Shown piece after piece: positions 35,495 through 48,100 of a stretch of DNA of 64,000 bases. Source of the stretch: Dasypus novemcinctus. Lineage: Eukaryota > Chordata > Mammalia > Cingulata > Dasypodidae. A model generated the notes under the pieces. It ran no database searches, was not told the DNA's origin, and saw only the letters and a list, made by a program, of their open reading frames with translations. Where the stretch lies: the NCBI RefSeq assembly GCF_030445035.2, contig NC_080699.1, positions 8,866,001 to 8,930,000 of the forward strand, in the 5' to 3' direction. The position numbers were made by a program, and so were the translations under genes. Within the stretch, counting starts at the first letter, position 1. Each line of letters starts with the position of its first letter.

Positions 35495-35835
35495 GCAGAG
35501 TGAGTGTGTGTGCGCATGCTCTGCTATCTTGCCTCTCTGGGCCGGCCCGTTTGCGGGAACTCAGGGATTGTCTGTGTCTGTGTCAGCGTCATGCCCCTGA
35601 GTTTGTTGGAGCTGGCCCAGTCAGGGTGGCTGGTGGAGCCAGTGACTTGAATCATAGCCCTGCCAGAATAGGGGGTCCCCAGGAAAAGCGCCGAATTTGG
35701 AGGGTTCTTGCGGGCTAATTTTAGCAGCCTGGACCTCACCGCCATTCTCTTCTCTCCCCTCCTCCCTTTAGGAGGATGCATGATAAAATCAGAAAGCTGG
35801 GAAGGGGGAGCAGCTTGCCCTTTTCCAATGAGTCC
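35495..35835 (+). other. Highly conserved leader-proximal block of the ERV family (copy A)
   Basis: GC-rich island about 0.9 kb after the primer site. It is almost the same as 43942-44282 of copy B (few substitutions over ~340 bp), and 28640-28250 of the minus copy is recognisably homologous. A 72-codon frame here differs at only two residues between A and B, but the frame is open in a GC-rich context and matches no family. A packaging or RNA-structure role is a guess from position. Confidence 0.5.
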
Positions 35836-36558
35836 ACGCCTTCTATTCATAAGCCACATTCCTACTTAATCGCTATGCACCTGACTGCCTGGAAGGGGGG
35901 AGGTGAAGGTGATGCAGAGCAGGATCAAAATAAATGCAGTAAAGTTTCCTCCCTAAGGTGTCAAAGGTCAAAATAAATTTACATTCTGCTCAGGTTCTGC
36001 TTTTCCGAATCTCTCTCTCTGTGAGTCTATGTAGAAATGCTTTGAGATGTTTTAAAGTTATAAACTTGTCTAAAGGAAGGAGGCTATTGCTGGAAAACAA
36101 TAAACCTCTAATCACTTGATAGCCCTTTTAATGGTTTGTCTGGGAGCAATCAGCAGTAAGGGTGCTGAGATACTGCAGGAAAAAAAAATAAAAACAAAAA
36201 ACAGGGAAGCTTCCCAGGGTTGTTGCTGATAAGATTATTGTAACTTGATTGATGTGGGTACCCAATTCATCTTAAAGTAAAACTTACTAGAAACTGTAAC
36301 TAAGAGTTAGGATCAATTATAGATGCATTTATATTATAAAACAGCAGAAGGATAATAACTGAAATTATAACTGGGTGGATTTAGCCTGAACCTATTATTT
36401 TAAGTGTAAATTCTAAACTAACCTTTTCTTTGTTTATGGTCACTTCAAGCCTAGCCTCACCCCTTGCCTTTGCTTATGGTTATTTCATAACATCTTCTGC
36501 CCCTATAGCCCAGGGAAAAGCATATGTGAGACATCCCTGTCTCCTGTCCTACTGGTAC

Positions 36559-37008
36559 TGTTGTAGAATTTGAGAGAAGTTCAATTACTTGAGTATGGAG
36601 AGGCCAGGACTCAGGAATGATTTTGAGAAGGAAAAATGGTTTATTGACGGCCGGCCGGACTCAGGAACTTTCTGTTTGAATCCCGAGCCCCAAACAAGAT
36701 TTTTTAGCCCCTTTTATACAGAGAGGAAAGGCCAAATGGTCCTTTTGTTTCAGTTCTCAATAGACTTGAATTAGCATATATTTCCACATCTTAGTAAGCT
36801 TTTAGCATGGACCTCAGGCATTCGATAAGCTTTTAGCATATTTTCTTTGCATTTCCCCTGAATACTTAAAGTTTATAGACCTTGCATTGTTAAACTGTCT
36901 CCTGCTCACCAAGGGCAGGACTGCAACCTTTCATCATCCCACACCCACAAGTCACAGTTTAGGTTATCTCTGAAGAGACAAAGAGCCTGCCACCCATAGC
37001 CCACATCA
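36559..37008 (-). repeat. Antisense solo LTR inside ERV copy A
   Basis: 450 bp, plus-strand start TGTTGTAGAATTTGAGAGAA and end GCCCACATCA; it is the same LTR family in reverse. Exact 4-bp duplication GTAC at 36555-36558 and 37009-37012. Copy B at 45449 shows the uninterrupted site CTACTGGTACTAGTGACCCT. Confidence 0.94.
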
Positions 37009-40000
37009 GTACTAGTGGCCCTGCTTTCTCTCATGATTCCAAGTGTGGACTGAATTGCTGCCTGGTGGAATTCTTAACCCTTGGGGTTGAACATCCACTG
37101 GAGTTTTATTATCTCCAAGGACTGGAAAATAAACGAGATCTCCTGCCCTGACTGTCAGGGTTCCTAAGAGTGGCAATGCATGAGAGAAACCAGTCTCCCT
37201 GAGGCTTCAATAGCCTTGGTAAATATACATAGAATTAGTCTTGCTCATCCAAAGTCTGCTAAGGTCAAAGTAACATATAAAGTTCTGAAGCAAAAGAAAT
37301 TTGTATTAAAGAATTGGGAACATTTTGGTTACAAGCCATTAGTTAAGAAACAAAATTCTTGTGCAAAACCGCATGCTCATAGCACAGATTAAGGGGGGGG
37401 AAATCCAAAAAAACTTTAAGAAGATCTTTCAAATGTTTTGTAGTCACACTTATTTTGTAAAAAAATTAAAGTTTTAAGTAACTAAGTTGTGTTTCTGTGT
37501 CAAATTATTCATGTCTGCCTGTTTGCTAAAATTGTTGGGGTTAAATATGCAGTTACATATGTGACTAAATATTCCTGGAGCCCAAATTAGACTAAGCAGG
37601 ATGGAAAGGTCATATAGAAATCTGATTATGGGAACTATTGGGAAAAGGCCTTCTCTTTGCAAGAGCTTTGAGGGAGAGGCTAGGTGTGGCAAATTAAAAC
37701 TATCTTCTAGGCTGGGAAATTAAGAATCAGTTTGCCCTGTAATCCCCCAGTTTAAACCTCTTAACAGCTTTAAAATAAAGGTGTTTAATAATTCTATTAC
37801 CAAATTTCAGTAAGTAAAAGAAAGTCCATAAAGTTATGAAAAGATCTTTCCTAAATTATGATTAAACAAATTATACAACTATAATATATTTTGGAACCTA
37901 GTAGTCAGTATGCTTTTAAAATTATTCACAGTTTCAGAACTTAAACAAAGAAAGAGGTTTTAGCCTCCTGTAAAAAAAGGAAAGAGAACATTTCTTGCAT
38001 AAACTATAATGGTTTCAATTTTATTTAGCTTGGGTGTAATCTCCCTTGGTTTATAAAATACCCATTAAATAAATTAACATTTTATGTACAAAATCTTTGG
38101 AGTAATAGAAATTAAAAGTTCATGTTAATGAAATTAAGCTAAAGAAAAAATTATAGATATGCTCTCTTAAATGAATAAAGTAAACTTCTTTGGTTGGTAA
38201 TTGTAATTTAATAAGTTTATTTAAATGTAAGGTAACTAGTCTATGTGGTTGTGGTCAATGATAAAGAGTTTGTAAAAGCATCTTCCAAACTGAAACATTT
38301 AAACAGTTCTAGTTCTAGAAGCCATTGTTAACTAAAAACCTGGATTGGTATTGATGGCAAAGAATAAGTTTGTGATAATAAAACCTGTCTGAAGTTCACC
38401 TGAAGGTGCATATTTAAGTAAATGGTAATGGAAAGTTATCTTGATTCCAATAGGAATCTTCCATTCATTTTAACAAAACAGTTTTCTTCTACTACAAAGG
38501 TAAAATGCCTGCTAGTATCTTCATGGTAAAAGTGTAAAAAAAAACCAGTCATTTGATACATAATGTGTTGCATTAAAAATGTTTAAAAATACATAAAAAC
38601 AAGGGATAAACTTTAACATTGTCGAACTCTCTTGTGCATTCAAACCAGGCCTTGACTACATTGCATGCCTCTCCTTGTGAGTTATTGTCTAGGCTGGTCA
38701 CAGGCCCCTCAATCAGAAATATTTCCTATATCACACTCCTGGTTGTGCTCCTGAAGTTGACGGAAACCACATTGCAGATTCAAGCTCCTGCAGCAGCCAA
38801 TGATGGCTTGGTACAGCCAAGTGTACAATGGATATTGCCTCCAGACTGGCACTGTTCCATAGTGCCAGAGAGCACTGTGCACCAGGCCAGTAAAATACTG
38901 GAAACTCTCTAGGATCAGCAATGCTATGACTTGCTCACTGTGTGAAGAACATGCAAAGTGGAGCCATGATTACCAGGATACTGTAAGTAAAACTTAAACA
39001 CAATTGGCATTATGGCCTGCTCCCATGGAGAGATAACATGTAAATTATTACAAACCTGAAACTTAAAACTATTAATTGCAACTCAGAATCCTTATGCATT
39101 AAGGAATACAATAATTAATATTAAGTGCTCTACTTTCATCCTGTTTTAAATATATGCCTAATAATTATAATGTTATCTTTTCTATTCTGGATCAGGTACA
39201 AAAGTACATTAGACATGTTACATTCCTGGTAACTTCATTTCCTAAATAGTTAATAAGCATGTCTATGAAATAAGATGACGGTCTTAGCTAAACACAATGG
39301 AGCCACCAGTGGCTTGCAGGTAGCTGGTTAACTGGTGCCAGGCTCAGCCACCCTGCTACTCGACTGTACTCTTCTGTGTAGCAGAAACGAGGCTTGCTTG
39401 CTAGTGATAGGTCAGCTATCGAACAGTCAAAATTACCATAACTATTCAATTAAAACCAAAATGTAAAAAAATTTTATTCTGTAGTTCTGAGCACTCCCAC
39501 AGCTAAAACTAAGGAAATTTCCAACCTGGTGCACTAATCCTGAATGAAACCAACTGCCCAAAAGGTGCCAATTCACCAGAAGCACCTGATGGAGCACATG
39601 AGTGCCAACCATTAAACGGCCTGAAATGCATTTTCAAAACAAAGCTAAGTGCCTAATACTGTTATCTATTACAATTTCTCTTTGACAATAAATAACTTAA
39701 AAATATACATATAAATATATATATAGATATATACTGTTCCCCACCAACTTTTACAAAAGAGTGCCATCTTTATAGACACCCAACCTTGTCTACCTCTGTA
39801 ATCCAACATCCTCTTTCAGAAAACAGGTATTTCAAAATTTTAATTAAGTTTGTTTCTTTCAGAACGAACATCTTATTAACCATATGAAAACTTCATCCAG
39901 CTTCATACAGAATGCCAGATCCATCTTCCTCCAGTCAAAATTAAAAAAACAAAGTTTTTGTTAGGTAAGGACTATAACCCATGGCCAGCAGGAAGTAGTT

Positions 40001-40357
40001 ACAGAAGAGAGATCATCTCCCTTCAGCACCCCTTTAAGATTAAAGGCGTAAACTCTCTAAGGGTAAAATAAAAGTAATAAATGGATCTGGAGCTTAACAA
40101 GAAATCCACATGAGCACCAATAAGCCCCAGGATGACTGCTGGGGGGCCCCACCCCCAGGATTCTACTGTCCAGGACGAGAACAACTTCTGAAAACAGGAT
40201 AAACCCCAAATGTTACCCAGGAACCTTCTCTTTGGGCCCTCACTGGGAAATTGATAAGAGGGATAATCAATGAAAACAAAGAACAGCCACCCACCTCATA
40301 ACTCCGACAATAATTCTGCCAAAGCTTAGCAGGATAAGCTGGCATAAAGGGGGGAAA

Positions 40358-40836
40358 TGATGTCAGTCATGGGTGGGGGGCTGTTCATCTCTTCGTAGAT
40401 AACCTGAACTGTCTGTGTCCTGACCTGTGCGTTTGGGACAGTGAGAACTGCAGCCCTGCCCTTGGTAACCATGACAACAACTGCAGTCCCAGAGAAACAG
40501 TTTAGCAATGCAAACTCTATGGACTTTAAATATTCAGGGAAAATGCAAACCAAATGTGCTAAAAGCTTATCTAGAATGTATGAAGTCCATGCTAAAAGCT
40601 TACCTAGGAAGTGGAAGACATATGTTAATTCAAGCCTATTGAGCATGGAAACAAAGAACCATTTGGCCCTTCCTCTGTATCAAAAGAGCTCAAAAATCTT
40701 GTTCAGGGCTTGGATTTTGAATGAGAAGCTCCGAGCACGGCTGGGGATAAATAAATCCATTTTCCTTCCCCAAATTATTCCTGAGTTCTGGCCTTTCTAT
40801 ACACAAATAATTGAACCTCTCTGGATTTCTACAACA
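40358..40836 (+). repeat. 3' LTR of ERV copy A
   Basis: Begins TGATGTCAGTCATGGGTGGG straight after the purine tract and ends GGATTTCTACAACA. Closely similar to the 5' LTR with scattered substitutions, so older than the class II provirus at 15.2 kb. Confidence 0.9.
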
Positions 40837-40840
40837 ATAT

Positions 40841-41950
40841 CACCTGCCATTTTGTAACGCTAACCTGCAAATCAGTTCACATGATGGCCAAATTTGAACT
40901 GGCACTTTTTACCTAAACTTTTGGCTTAGGTGGGCTTGGACCCTTTTTGAACTACACCTGATTTTGCTTCCTTAATGAGAGCTGCATGAACAACTCTGGT
41001 AAGCAGAATTAGTCTCTTATGTACTCAGTGTTCCTACAGTGAATGGTGACGTGATGAACTGAAGCCCAGAGTTCAGTTTTAGTCTAAGACATCTGGAAGA
41101 CAATTTTACCCACGGTAGGTTGTCAGCCTGTTTGAGGCTCCAGCTCTGAGAACTATTCCTGGGGGCATATGCTCAGAGCCTTCTCAGGCGTGACTCAGTT
41201 CTGATGACCAGGATTTCACGTTCAGTAGCAGGCACTCACTGGCATAATACTATGCTTCTGCAGGGTGTGTTTTTACCCTCTGAGTCTAGAGCCTTAACTC
41301 ACCTTCACAAAGGAAAGAATCATCGATAATTATATGACCAAAGGGAACACCTTAAATTGTGTTCTTCCTTCTCCCAAGGAGGGTGAATAGGAAACTGATA
41401 GCATCAACCATCAGCTGGTGTTGGACTCCTGATAGTCTCCAGGTAGGGTGAGCTGAGCTCGTGCTGTACCCTCAGGTGTGGCCATGTGGAAGGACATCTA
41501 TGAATGACTCTATCTCCTCCAGATGGTTTTGAAACAATGGGCTAAGATCGGGAGGATTTGGTGTTTTCAGCTACGCTGTGCATCCCAGAGTTGATTCAAT
41601 GCAGAAATAAAGTCAGCAACTTGGTTGGGAAAAAATGATTCCCTTGTGCTTCAGCTGCCTGTATCAGACAAGGCAGTCAAGTTGCATTAAGTCGGGAAAG
41701 AAATAGATGTGAAAGGACTGCACTGACAGTTTCTTTCCATGGCTTTCCTGAGGATCCAGCAGGATTTTAATCTCAGAGGGGCCATACTCCAGAGCATGGA
41801 GCCTGGTCATCCCATCTGGCTCTTACCTTTCCTCGGGAGGAGTCCTTGGGGACTGGCTACTCTTCTTTGCAACTTGGAAGTTGCCGGGCAGTTCCCCTTG
41901 GCTTCCTATGTGCTCAGGATATACGCAGAAACTTAAAAACCCACCCACAT
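40841..41950. other. Host spacer between the two plus ERV copies
   Basis: No gene, SINE or LTR recognised. It does not repeat the sequence 5' of copy A, so copies A and B are separate insertions and not a segmental duplication. Confidence 0.55.
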
Positions 41951-42028
41951 AAGACATTCAGTAAAGAAAATCTGTTTTCTCCAACAGCCCTTAGAATGTA
42001 TTCCAAGGACAAATAATTTATCATTGAT
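41951..42028 (+). repeat. 78-bp direct repeat, left of ERV copy B
   Basis: AAGACATTCAGTAAAGAAAA ... AATAATTTATCATTGAT, directly abutting the 5' LTR. Its partner is 49451-49527, two bases after the 3' LTR, with one indel and a few substitutions. Confidence 0.93.
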
Positions 42029-42936
42029 TGATATAGGCAGTGGGTGGGTGGGCTGTTCGTCTCTTCATAGGTAACCTGACTGAGTTGTGCATCTGGGACA
42101 GTGAGAACTGCAGCCCTGCCCTTGGTAACCATGACAACAACTCCAGTCCTGGAGAAACAGTTTAGCAATGCAAATTCCATGGACTTTACGTATTCAGGGA
42201 AAATGCAAACCAAAGTTGCTAAAAGCTTATCTAGAATGTATGCAGTCCATGCTAAAAACTTACCTAGGATGTGGAAGACATATGTTAATTCAAGCCTATT
42301 GAGCATGGAAACAAAGAACCATTTGGCCCTTCCTCTGTATAAAAAGAACTAAAAAATCTTGTTCAGGGGAAGCTGACTTGGCCCAATGGGTAGGGAGTCC
42401 GTCTACCACATGGGAGGTCCGCGGTTCAAACCCCGGGCCTCCTTGACCCGTGTGGAGCTGGCCCACGCGCAGTACTGATGCGCGCAAGGAGTGCTGTGCC
42501 ACACAGGGGTGTCCCCGCATAGGGGAGCCCCACGCACAAGGAGTGCACCCCATAAGGAGAGCCACCCAGCGCGAAAGAAAGTGAAGCCTGCCCAGGAGTG
42601 GCGCCACACACATGGAGAGCTGACACAACAAGATGATGCAACAAAAAGAAACACAGATTTCCAGTGCCACTGATAAGGATAGACGTGGTCACAGAAGAAC
42701 ACACAGCCAAAAGCAAATGGACACAGAGAGCAGACAACTGGGGGGGGGGGGGCGGGGAAGAGAGAAATATATAAAAAATAAATCTTTTTAAAAAAAAATC
42801 TTGTTCAGGGTTCAGATTTTGAATGAGAAGCTCCGAGCTGAGCCGGTCATAAATAAACCCATTTTCCTTCCCCAAATTATTCCTGAGTCCTGGCCTTTCT
42901 ATATGCAAATAATTGAACCTTTCAACTTCTACAACA
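42029..42936 (+). repeat. 5' LTR of ERV copy B, split by a DAS-SINE
   Basis: Begins TGATATAGGCAGTGGGTGGG, ends TTCAACTTCTACAACA. Without 42369-42810 it is 478 bp, like the other family LTRs. Confidence 0.92.
42369..42792 (+). repeat. DAS-SINE in the 5' LTR of ERV copy B
   Basis: A box TTGGCCCAATGGGTAGGGAG, B box GCGGTTCAAACCCCGGGCC, long GC-rich body, G-run and AAAAAATAAATC tail. Perfect 18-bp duplication AAAAAATCTTGTTCAGGG at 42351-42368 and 42793-42810; the other family LTRs give the empty site. Confidence 0.97.
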
Positions 42937-43445
42937 TTTTGGGGGCTCTCCCAGGATTTGTAGGTGAAGGCCAGAGATGGTAGCATTTTGCTGCCCCTTC
43001 CAGATCCCTGAGGAAGCCAGGAGGACTCAGGCGAACCCCAACCTGGGTGCCCCAGGATTACATTTAATCCAGAAAAGATGTGGGCTCCACCAGAAGGTTC
43101 CCGGAGAAAATTGAGGGCAATGGAAGTTCTGAAGAAAAATTCTGGGAAAGAAAAGAACTCCAAACATGGAAGCAGGTAAGACTGCCTGGGGGAGCAGAGT
43201 CTGGAAAGCCCTAGCTTTAATTGCTAGGGGAGAGGCCGATCACCTCCCAAGAGAACCCCAGTACCTCCAGAAATTTGGGGGGAAGCCATTCTCTCTAGGT
43301 CTGAAAAAAAGGAGAAAAAAAAAGGGAAAAAGCCTGGTGTTTGGGGTTTGTCTAACTGCATGTTAGAGTTTGGTACTGGTCTTGTCGCCACTGAGATTAT
43401 AAAGGCTTAATTACAATAGGAAGGGATGTTTATAGGTTTGAGTCC

Positions 43446-43607
43446 TAACGTCCTGGAAATTGGTCCGGATTTTGAAAAACTTGGTTACAGGAAAATGAAT
43501 CGGCTTTTCTAGTGAAGCTTGGTCCCTAACGTCCTGGAAATTGGTCCGGATTTTGAAAAACTTGGTCACAGGAAAATGAATCGGCTTTTCTAGTGAAGCT
43601 TGGTCCG
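43446..43607 (+). repeat. 81-bp tandem duplication in ERV copy B
   Basis: CTAACGTCCTGGAAATTGGT starts both units at 43446 and 43527. Units differ at one visible base (GGTTACAGG versus GGTCACAGG). Copy A has a single unit at about 35088-35168. Confidence 0.93.
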
Positions 43608-44783
43608 GGTATAAAGTTAAACAGGGAAAAAGGTCTAGCTGGAATTTTTTGTTATGGCGCTGAATTGCGAATGCAATTGCGAACGCATTCGCTTCATATC
43701 AGTTGTTAATGTTAAGTGTTCTCTCTTTCTAAAGTTTGTAATGGCTGTGGGGGCAGCCGTGCTGAAGAAGATATGCATAAAACTTGTAGGTCAGATTAAT
43801 GAGTTTTGTGCTTCTGTCTGTGTCAGTTCAATGCTATGTTGGAGTTGTGTGGTTATGTAAAGTGGTAGAATTTGGTTCAGCTGGAACCCTTCCTTGCCAC
43901 TGGTGAAGAAGTGAGTTGATTGTAGTCTATAAAACAAAACCGCAGAGTGAGTGTGTGTGCGCATGCTCTGCTATCTTGCCTCTCTGGGCCGGCCGGTTTG
44001 CGGGAACTCAGGGATTGTCTGTGTCTGTGTCAGCGTCATGCCCCTGAGTTTGTTGGAGCTGGCCCAGTCAGGGTGGCTGGTGGAGCCAGTGACTTGAATC
44101 ATAGCCCTGCCAGGATAGGGGGTCCCCAGGAAAAGCGCCAAATTTGGAGGGTTCTTGCGGGCTAATTTTAGCAGCCTGGACCTCGCCACCATTATCTTCC
44201 TCCCCTCCTCCCTTTAGGAGGATGCGTGATAAAAGCAGAAAGCTGGGAAGGGGGAGCGGCTTGCCCCTTCCCAGTCAGTCCACACCTTCTATTCTTAAGC
44301 AACATTCCTATCAAATCACTGATCCTGGAAGAGGGGCGGTAAGGGAAACCTCTCTCTTTATAAGTCAACGCTTTGAAAAGTTTAAAGCTGTAAATTGGTA
44401 AAATACCTTGGTCTAAGGAAAGAGGCTATTGCTTGAAAACAATAGACCTCTAATCACTTGAGAGCCCTTTTAATTGTCTGGCTGGAGACCTCACCAGTAA
44501 GGGTCGTAAAACTGCAGGAAAAAGGGGGGGATAAACCTCAATTTTAAAATCTGTGTTTGGCTTTGTCAGTCACTTGTGCCTAAGAATTCAGAGTAAAGGG
44601 TAGTTTAAAAATGAATCTTTAGAGGCCAATACTCTCTTGCTGGTGAATTAAATGCACAACTCGCCTTTGAGAATTTGTTCCCTTACTAGGAAAAGGCAGA
44701 ACTTCACAGAATTGTTACTAATAAAAGTCTTGTAACTTAATTAATAAAGGTATCCAATTCACCTTAAGGTTAAAACTTAACGA

Positions 44784-45178
44784 GGGAAGCAGACTTGGCC
44801 CAATGGAGGTCCGCAGTTCAAACCCTGGGCCTCCTTGACCCGTGTAGAGCTGGCCCATGCGCAGTGCTGATGCACGCAAGAAGTGCCCTGCCACGCAGGG
44901 GTGTCCCCCGCATAGGGGAGCCCCACGCGCAAGGAGTGTGCCCCATAAGGAGAGCCACCCAGTGCGAAAGAAAGTTCAGCCTGCCCAGGAGTGGTGGCTG
45001 CACACACGGAGAGCTGACACAAGATGACGCAACGAGAATAGACACAGGTTCCAGGTGCCGCTGACAACAATACAACAATAGAAGCAGACACAGAAGAACA
45101 CACAGCGAATGGAGACAGAGAGCAGACAACTGGGTTGGGGGGAAAGGGGAGAGAAATAAAAAAATAAGTCTTTAAAAA
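44784..45178 (+). repeat. DAS-SINE in the interior of ERV copy B
   Basis: GGGAAGCAGACTTGGCCCAA head lacking ~20 bp before the B box (CGCAGTTCAAACCCTGGGCC), standard body, tail AAATAAAAAAATAAGTC. Target duplication AAAACTTAACGA / AAAACTTAATGA at 44772-44783 and 45179-45190; copy A at 36275-36300 gives the empty site. Confidence 0.95.
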
Positions 45179-48100
45179 AAAACTTAATGAAAATTGTAAC
45201 TAAGTTAAGATAATTTATAGATGCATTTACATTATAAAATAGCAGAAAGATAATAACTGAAATTATAACAGGGTGGATCTAACCTGAACCTATTATTGTC
45301 AGTACAAATTCTAAACTAACCTTACCTTTATTTATGGTCACTTCAAGCCTAACCTCACCCCTGCCTTTGCTTATGGTTATTTCGTAAGTTTCTGCCCCGA
45401 TAGCCAGGGAAAAGCACATGTGAGACATCCCTGTCTCCTGTCCTACTGGTACTAGTGACCCTGCTTTCTCTCATGATTCCGAGTGTGGACTGAATTGCTG
45501 CCTGGTGGAATTCTTAACCCTCGGGGTTGAACGTCCCCTGGAGTTTTATTATCTCCAAGGACTGGAAAATAAAGGAGATCACCTGCCCTGACTGTCAGGG
45601 TTCCTAAGAGTGGCAATGCATGAGAGAAACCAGTCTCCCTGAGGCTTCAATAGCCTTGGTAAATAAACATAGAATTAGTCTTGCTCATCCAAAGTCTGCT
45701 AAAGTTAAAGTAAAATATAAAGTTCTGAAACAAAAGAAAATTGTATTGAAGCATTGGGAACATTTTGGTTACAAGCCATTAGTTAAGAAACAAAATTCTT
45801 GTGCAAAACTGCATGGTCATAGTGCAAATTAAGAAAAAACCTTTCAGGAGTCTTTGAATTGTTTTGTAATCACACTTATTTTGTAAAAAAAAAATGAAAA
45901 TTTTAAGTAACTAAGTTATGTTTCTGTGTCAAACTATTCATGTCTGCCTATTTGCTCAAATTGTTGGAGTTAAATATGCAGTTATATAAGTAATATATAT
46001 ATTTCTTAAACCCAAATTAAACTAAACGGTATATAAAATAATGCAAATTATAAGTAACATCAATGAGTTGTGTTTCTCTGTCTAACTCTATTTGTGCCTG
46101 CCTATTTGCTCAGTGTATGTTTTCATGCACCAGGATAATAATATCAAATTAACAAATGAAAATTCTTAAAAGAGCTCTATTCAAATTGTCAAAAATTAAA
46201 TATGCAGTTATATATGTGAATAAATATTCCTGGAGCCCAAATTAGACTAAGCAGGATGGAAAGGTCATATAGAAATCTGATTATAGGAACTATTGCAAGA
46301 GTTTTGAGGGCGGGACTAGGTGTGGCGGATTAAACCTGTCTACTAGGCTGGGAATTAAGAAGCAGTTTGCCCTGTAATTCCCCAGTTTAAACCTTTTGTC
46401 AGCCTTAAAATAAGGGTGGTTAGTGGTTCTGTTGCCAAATTTCAGTAAATAAAAGAAGGTCCATAAAAGCTTTCCTGGATTATGATTTTAAAAATTATGC
46501 ATTTGTAATGTGTTTTGGAACCTGGTAGTCAGTATGTTTTTAAAATTATTCACAGTTTCAGAACTTAAACAAAGAAAAGAGGTTTTGGCTTCCTGCAGGG
46601 AAAGGGGGGAGGGCGTTCCTTGCATAGACTACAATGGTTTCAGTTTTATTTAGCTTGGGTGTAATCTCCCTTAGTTTATAAATTGCCTATTAAATAAATT
46701 AACATTGTATGTACAAAATCTTTGGAGTAATGAAAATTCTAAGTTCATTTTAATGAAATTAAGCTAAAGAAAAAATTGCAGATATCCTCTCTTAAATGAA
46801 TAATGTAAATTTCTTTGGTTGGTAATTGTAATTTAATAAGTTTATTTAAATGTAAGGGAGCTAGTGTATGTGGTTGTGGTCAATTATAAAGAGTGTGTAA
46901 AAGCATCTTCCAAACTGAAACATTTATACAGTTCTAGAAGCCATTGTTAACTAAAAACCTGGATTGGTACTGATGGCGAAGAATAACTTCGTGATAATAA
47001 AACCTGTCTGAAGGTCACTGAAAGGAGCATATTTAAGTAAATGGCAATGAAAAGTTAACTTAATTCTACGGGAATCTTCCATTTTCATTTTAACAATGAA
47101 AAATAGTTTTTCCTTCTACTACTAAGGTAAAACTCATGGCAAAGTATAAAAAATACATATAAACAAAGTCATTTGATATATAATGTGTTGCACTAAAAAT
47201 GTTTAAAAATATATAAAATCAAGGGGTAAACTTTAACATTGTTAAACTGTCTTGTCAAACCAGGCCTTGAATACATTGCAGGGTGCCTCTCCATGTGAGT
47301 AATTGGCTAGGCTGGTCACGGACCCTTCAAATAAAAATGTTTACTATATCAACCTGTGGGTATGCTCCTGAAGTTGAGGGAAACTACGGTGCAGTTTCAA
47401 GCTCCTGCAAGTAGCCAATGATGGCTCAGTACAGCCAATGTACAATAGATATCACCTCCAGACTGGCACTGTTCCATAGTGCCAGAGAGCACTATGCTCC
47501 AGGCCGGTAAAATGCTGCAAACTGCCTTCTTGGCTTCTCTCTAGGATCAGTGATGCTGTGACTTGCTCACAGTGCGAAGAACATGCTAAGTGGAGCCATG
47601 TAAGTAAAACTTAAACACAATTGGCCTTACAGCCTGCTCCCATGGAGAGAGAACATGTAAAGTATTACAAACCTGAAACTTAAAACTATTAATTGCAACT
47701 CAGAATCCTTATGCGTTAAGTAATACATTAACATTAAGTGCCATACTTTTATCCTGGTCTAAATATATGCCTAATAATTATAATGTTATCTTTTCTATTC
47801 TGGATCAGGTACAAAAGTACATTAGACATGTTAAATTCCTGGTAACTTCATTTACTAAATAGTTAAACATGTCTATAAAATAAGGTGGCGGTCTTAGCTG
47901 GAAACAATGGGGCCACCAGTGGCTTGCAGGTAGCTGGCTAATTGGTGCCAGGCTCAGCCACCCTACTACTCCACTGTACTCTACTGTGTAGCAGAAACGA
48001 GGCTTGCTTGCTAGTGATGGGTCACCTATTGAACAGTCAAAATTACCAAAAACTATTCAATTAAAACCAAAATGAAAAAAACAACAACTTTATTCTGTAG

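Larger units (their letters stand above)
34108..40836 (+). mobile_element. Non-autonomous ERV, plus copy A
   Basis: 5' LTR 34108-34585 (478 bp), primer site 34590-34607 (TGGGGGCTCTCCCGGGAT, 16/18 to tRNA-Pro type), interior, purine tract AAAGGGGGGAAA at 40346-40357, 3' LTR 40358-40836 (479 bp). The flanking 4-mers are ATAC and ATAT, a duplication with one change. After removing the antisense LTR at 36559-37008 the interior is about 5.3 kb. It is AT-rich, has no recognised retroviral coding domain, and its longest frames are under 100 codons apart from those in LTR sequence. Confidence 0.9.

Noticed and set aside
35500-35718. 72-codon frame nearly identical in ERV copies A and B
   Set aside because: Conservation equals that of the surrounding noncoding DNA block, the minus copy does not keep the frame, and no domain is seen.
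37180-37392. 70-codon Lys-rich frame repeated at 45620-45832
   Set aside because: About eight residue changes among 70 between copies and no retroviral similarity; probably carried along by the shared interior.
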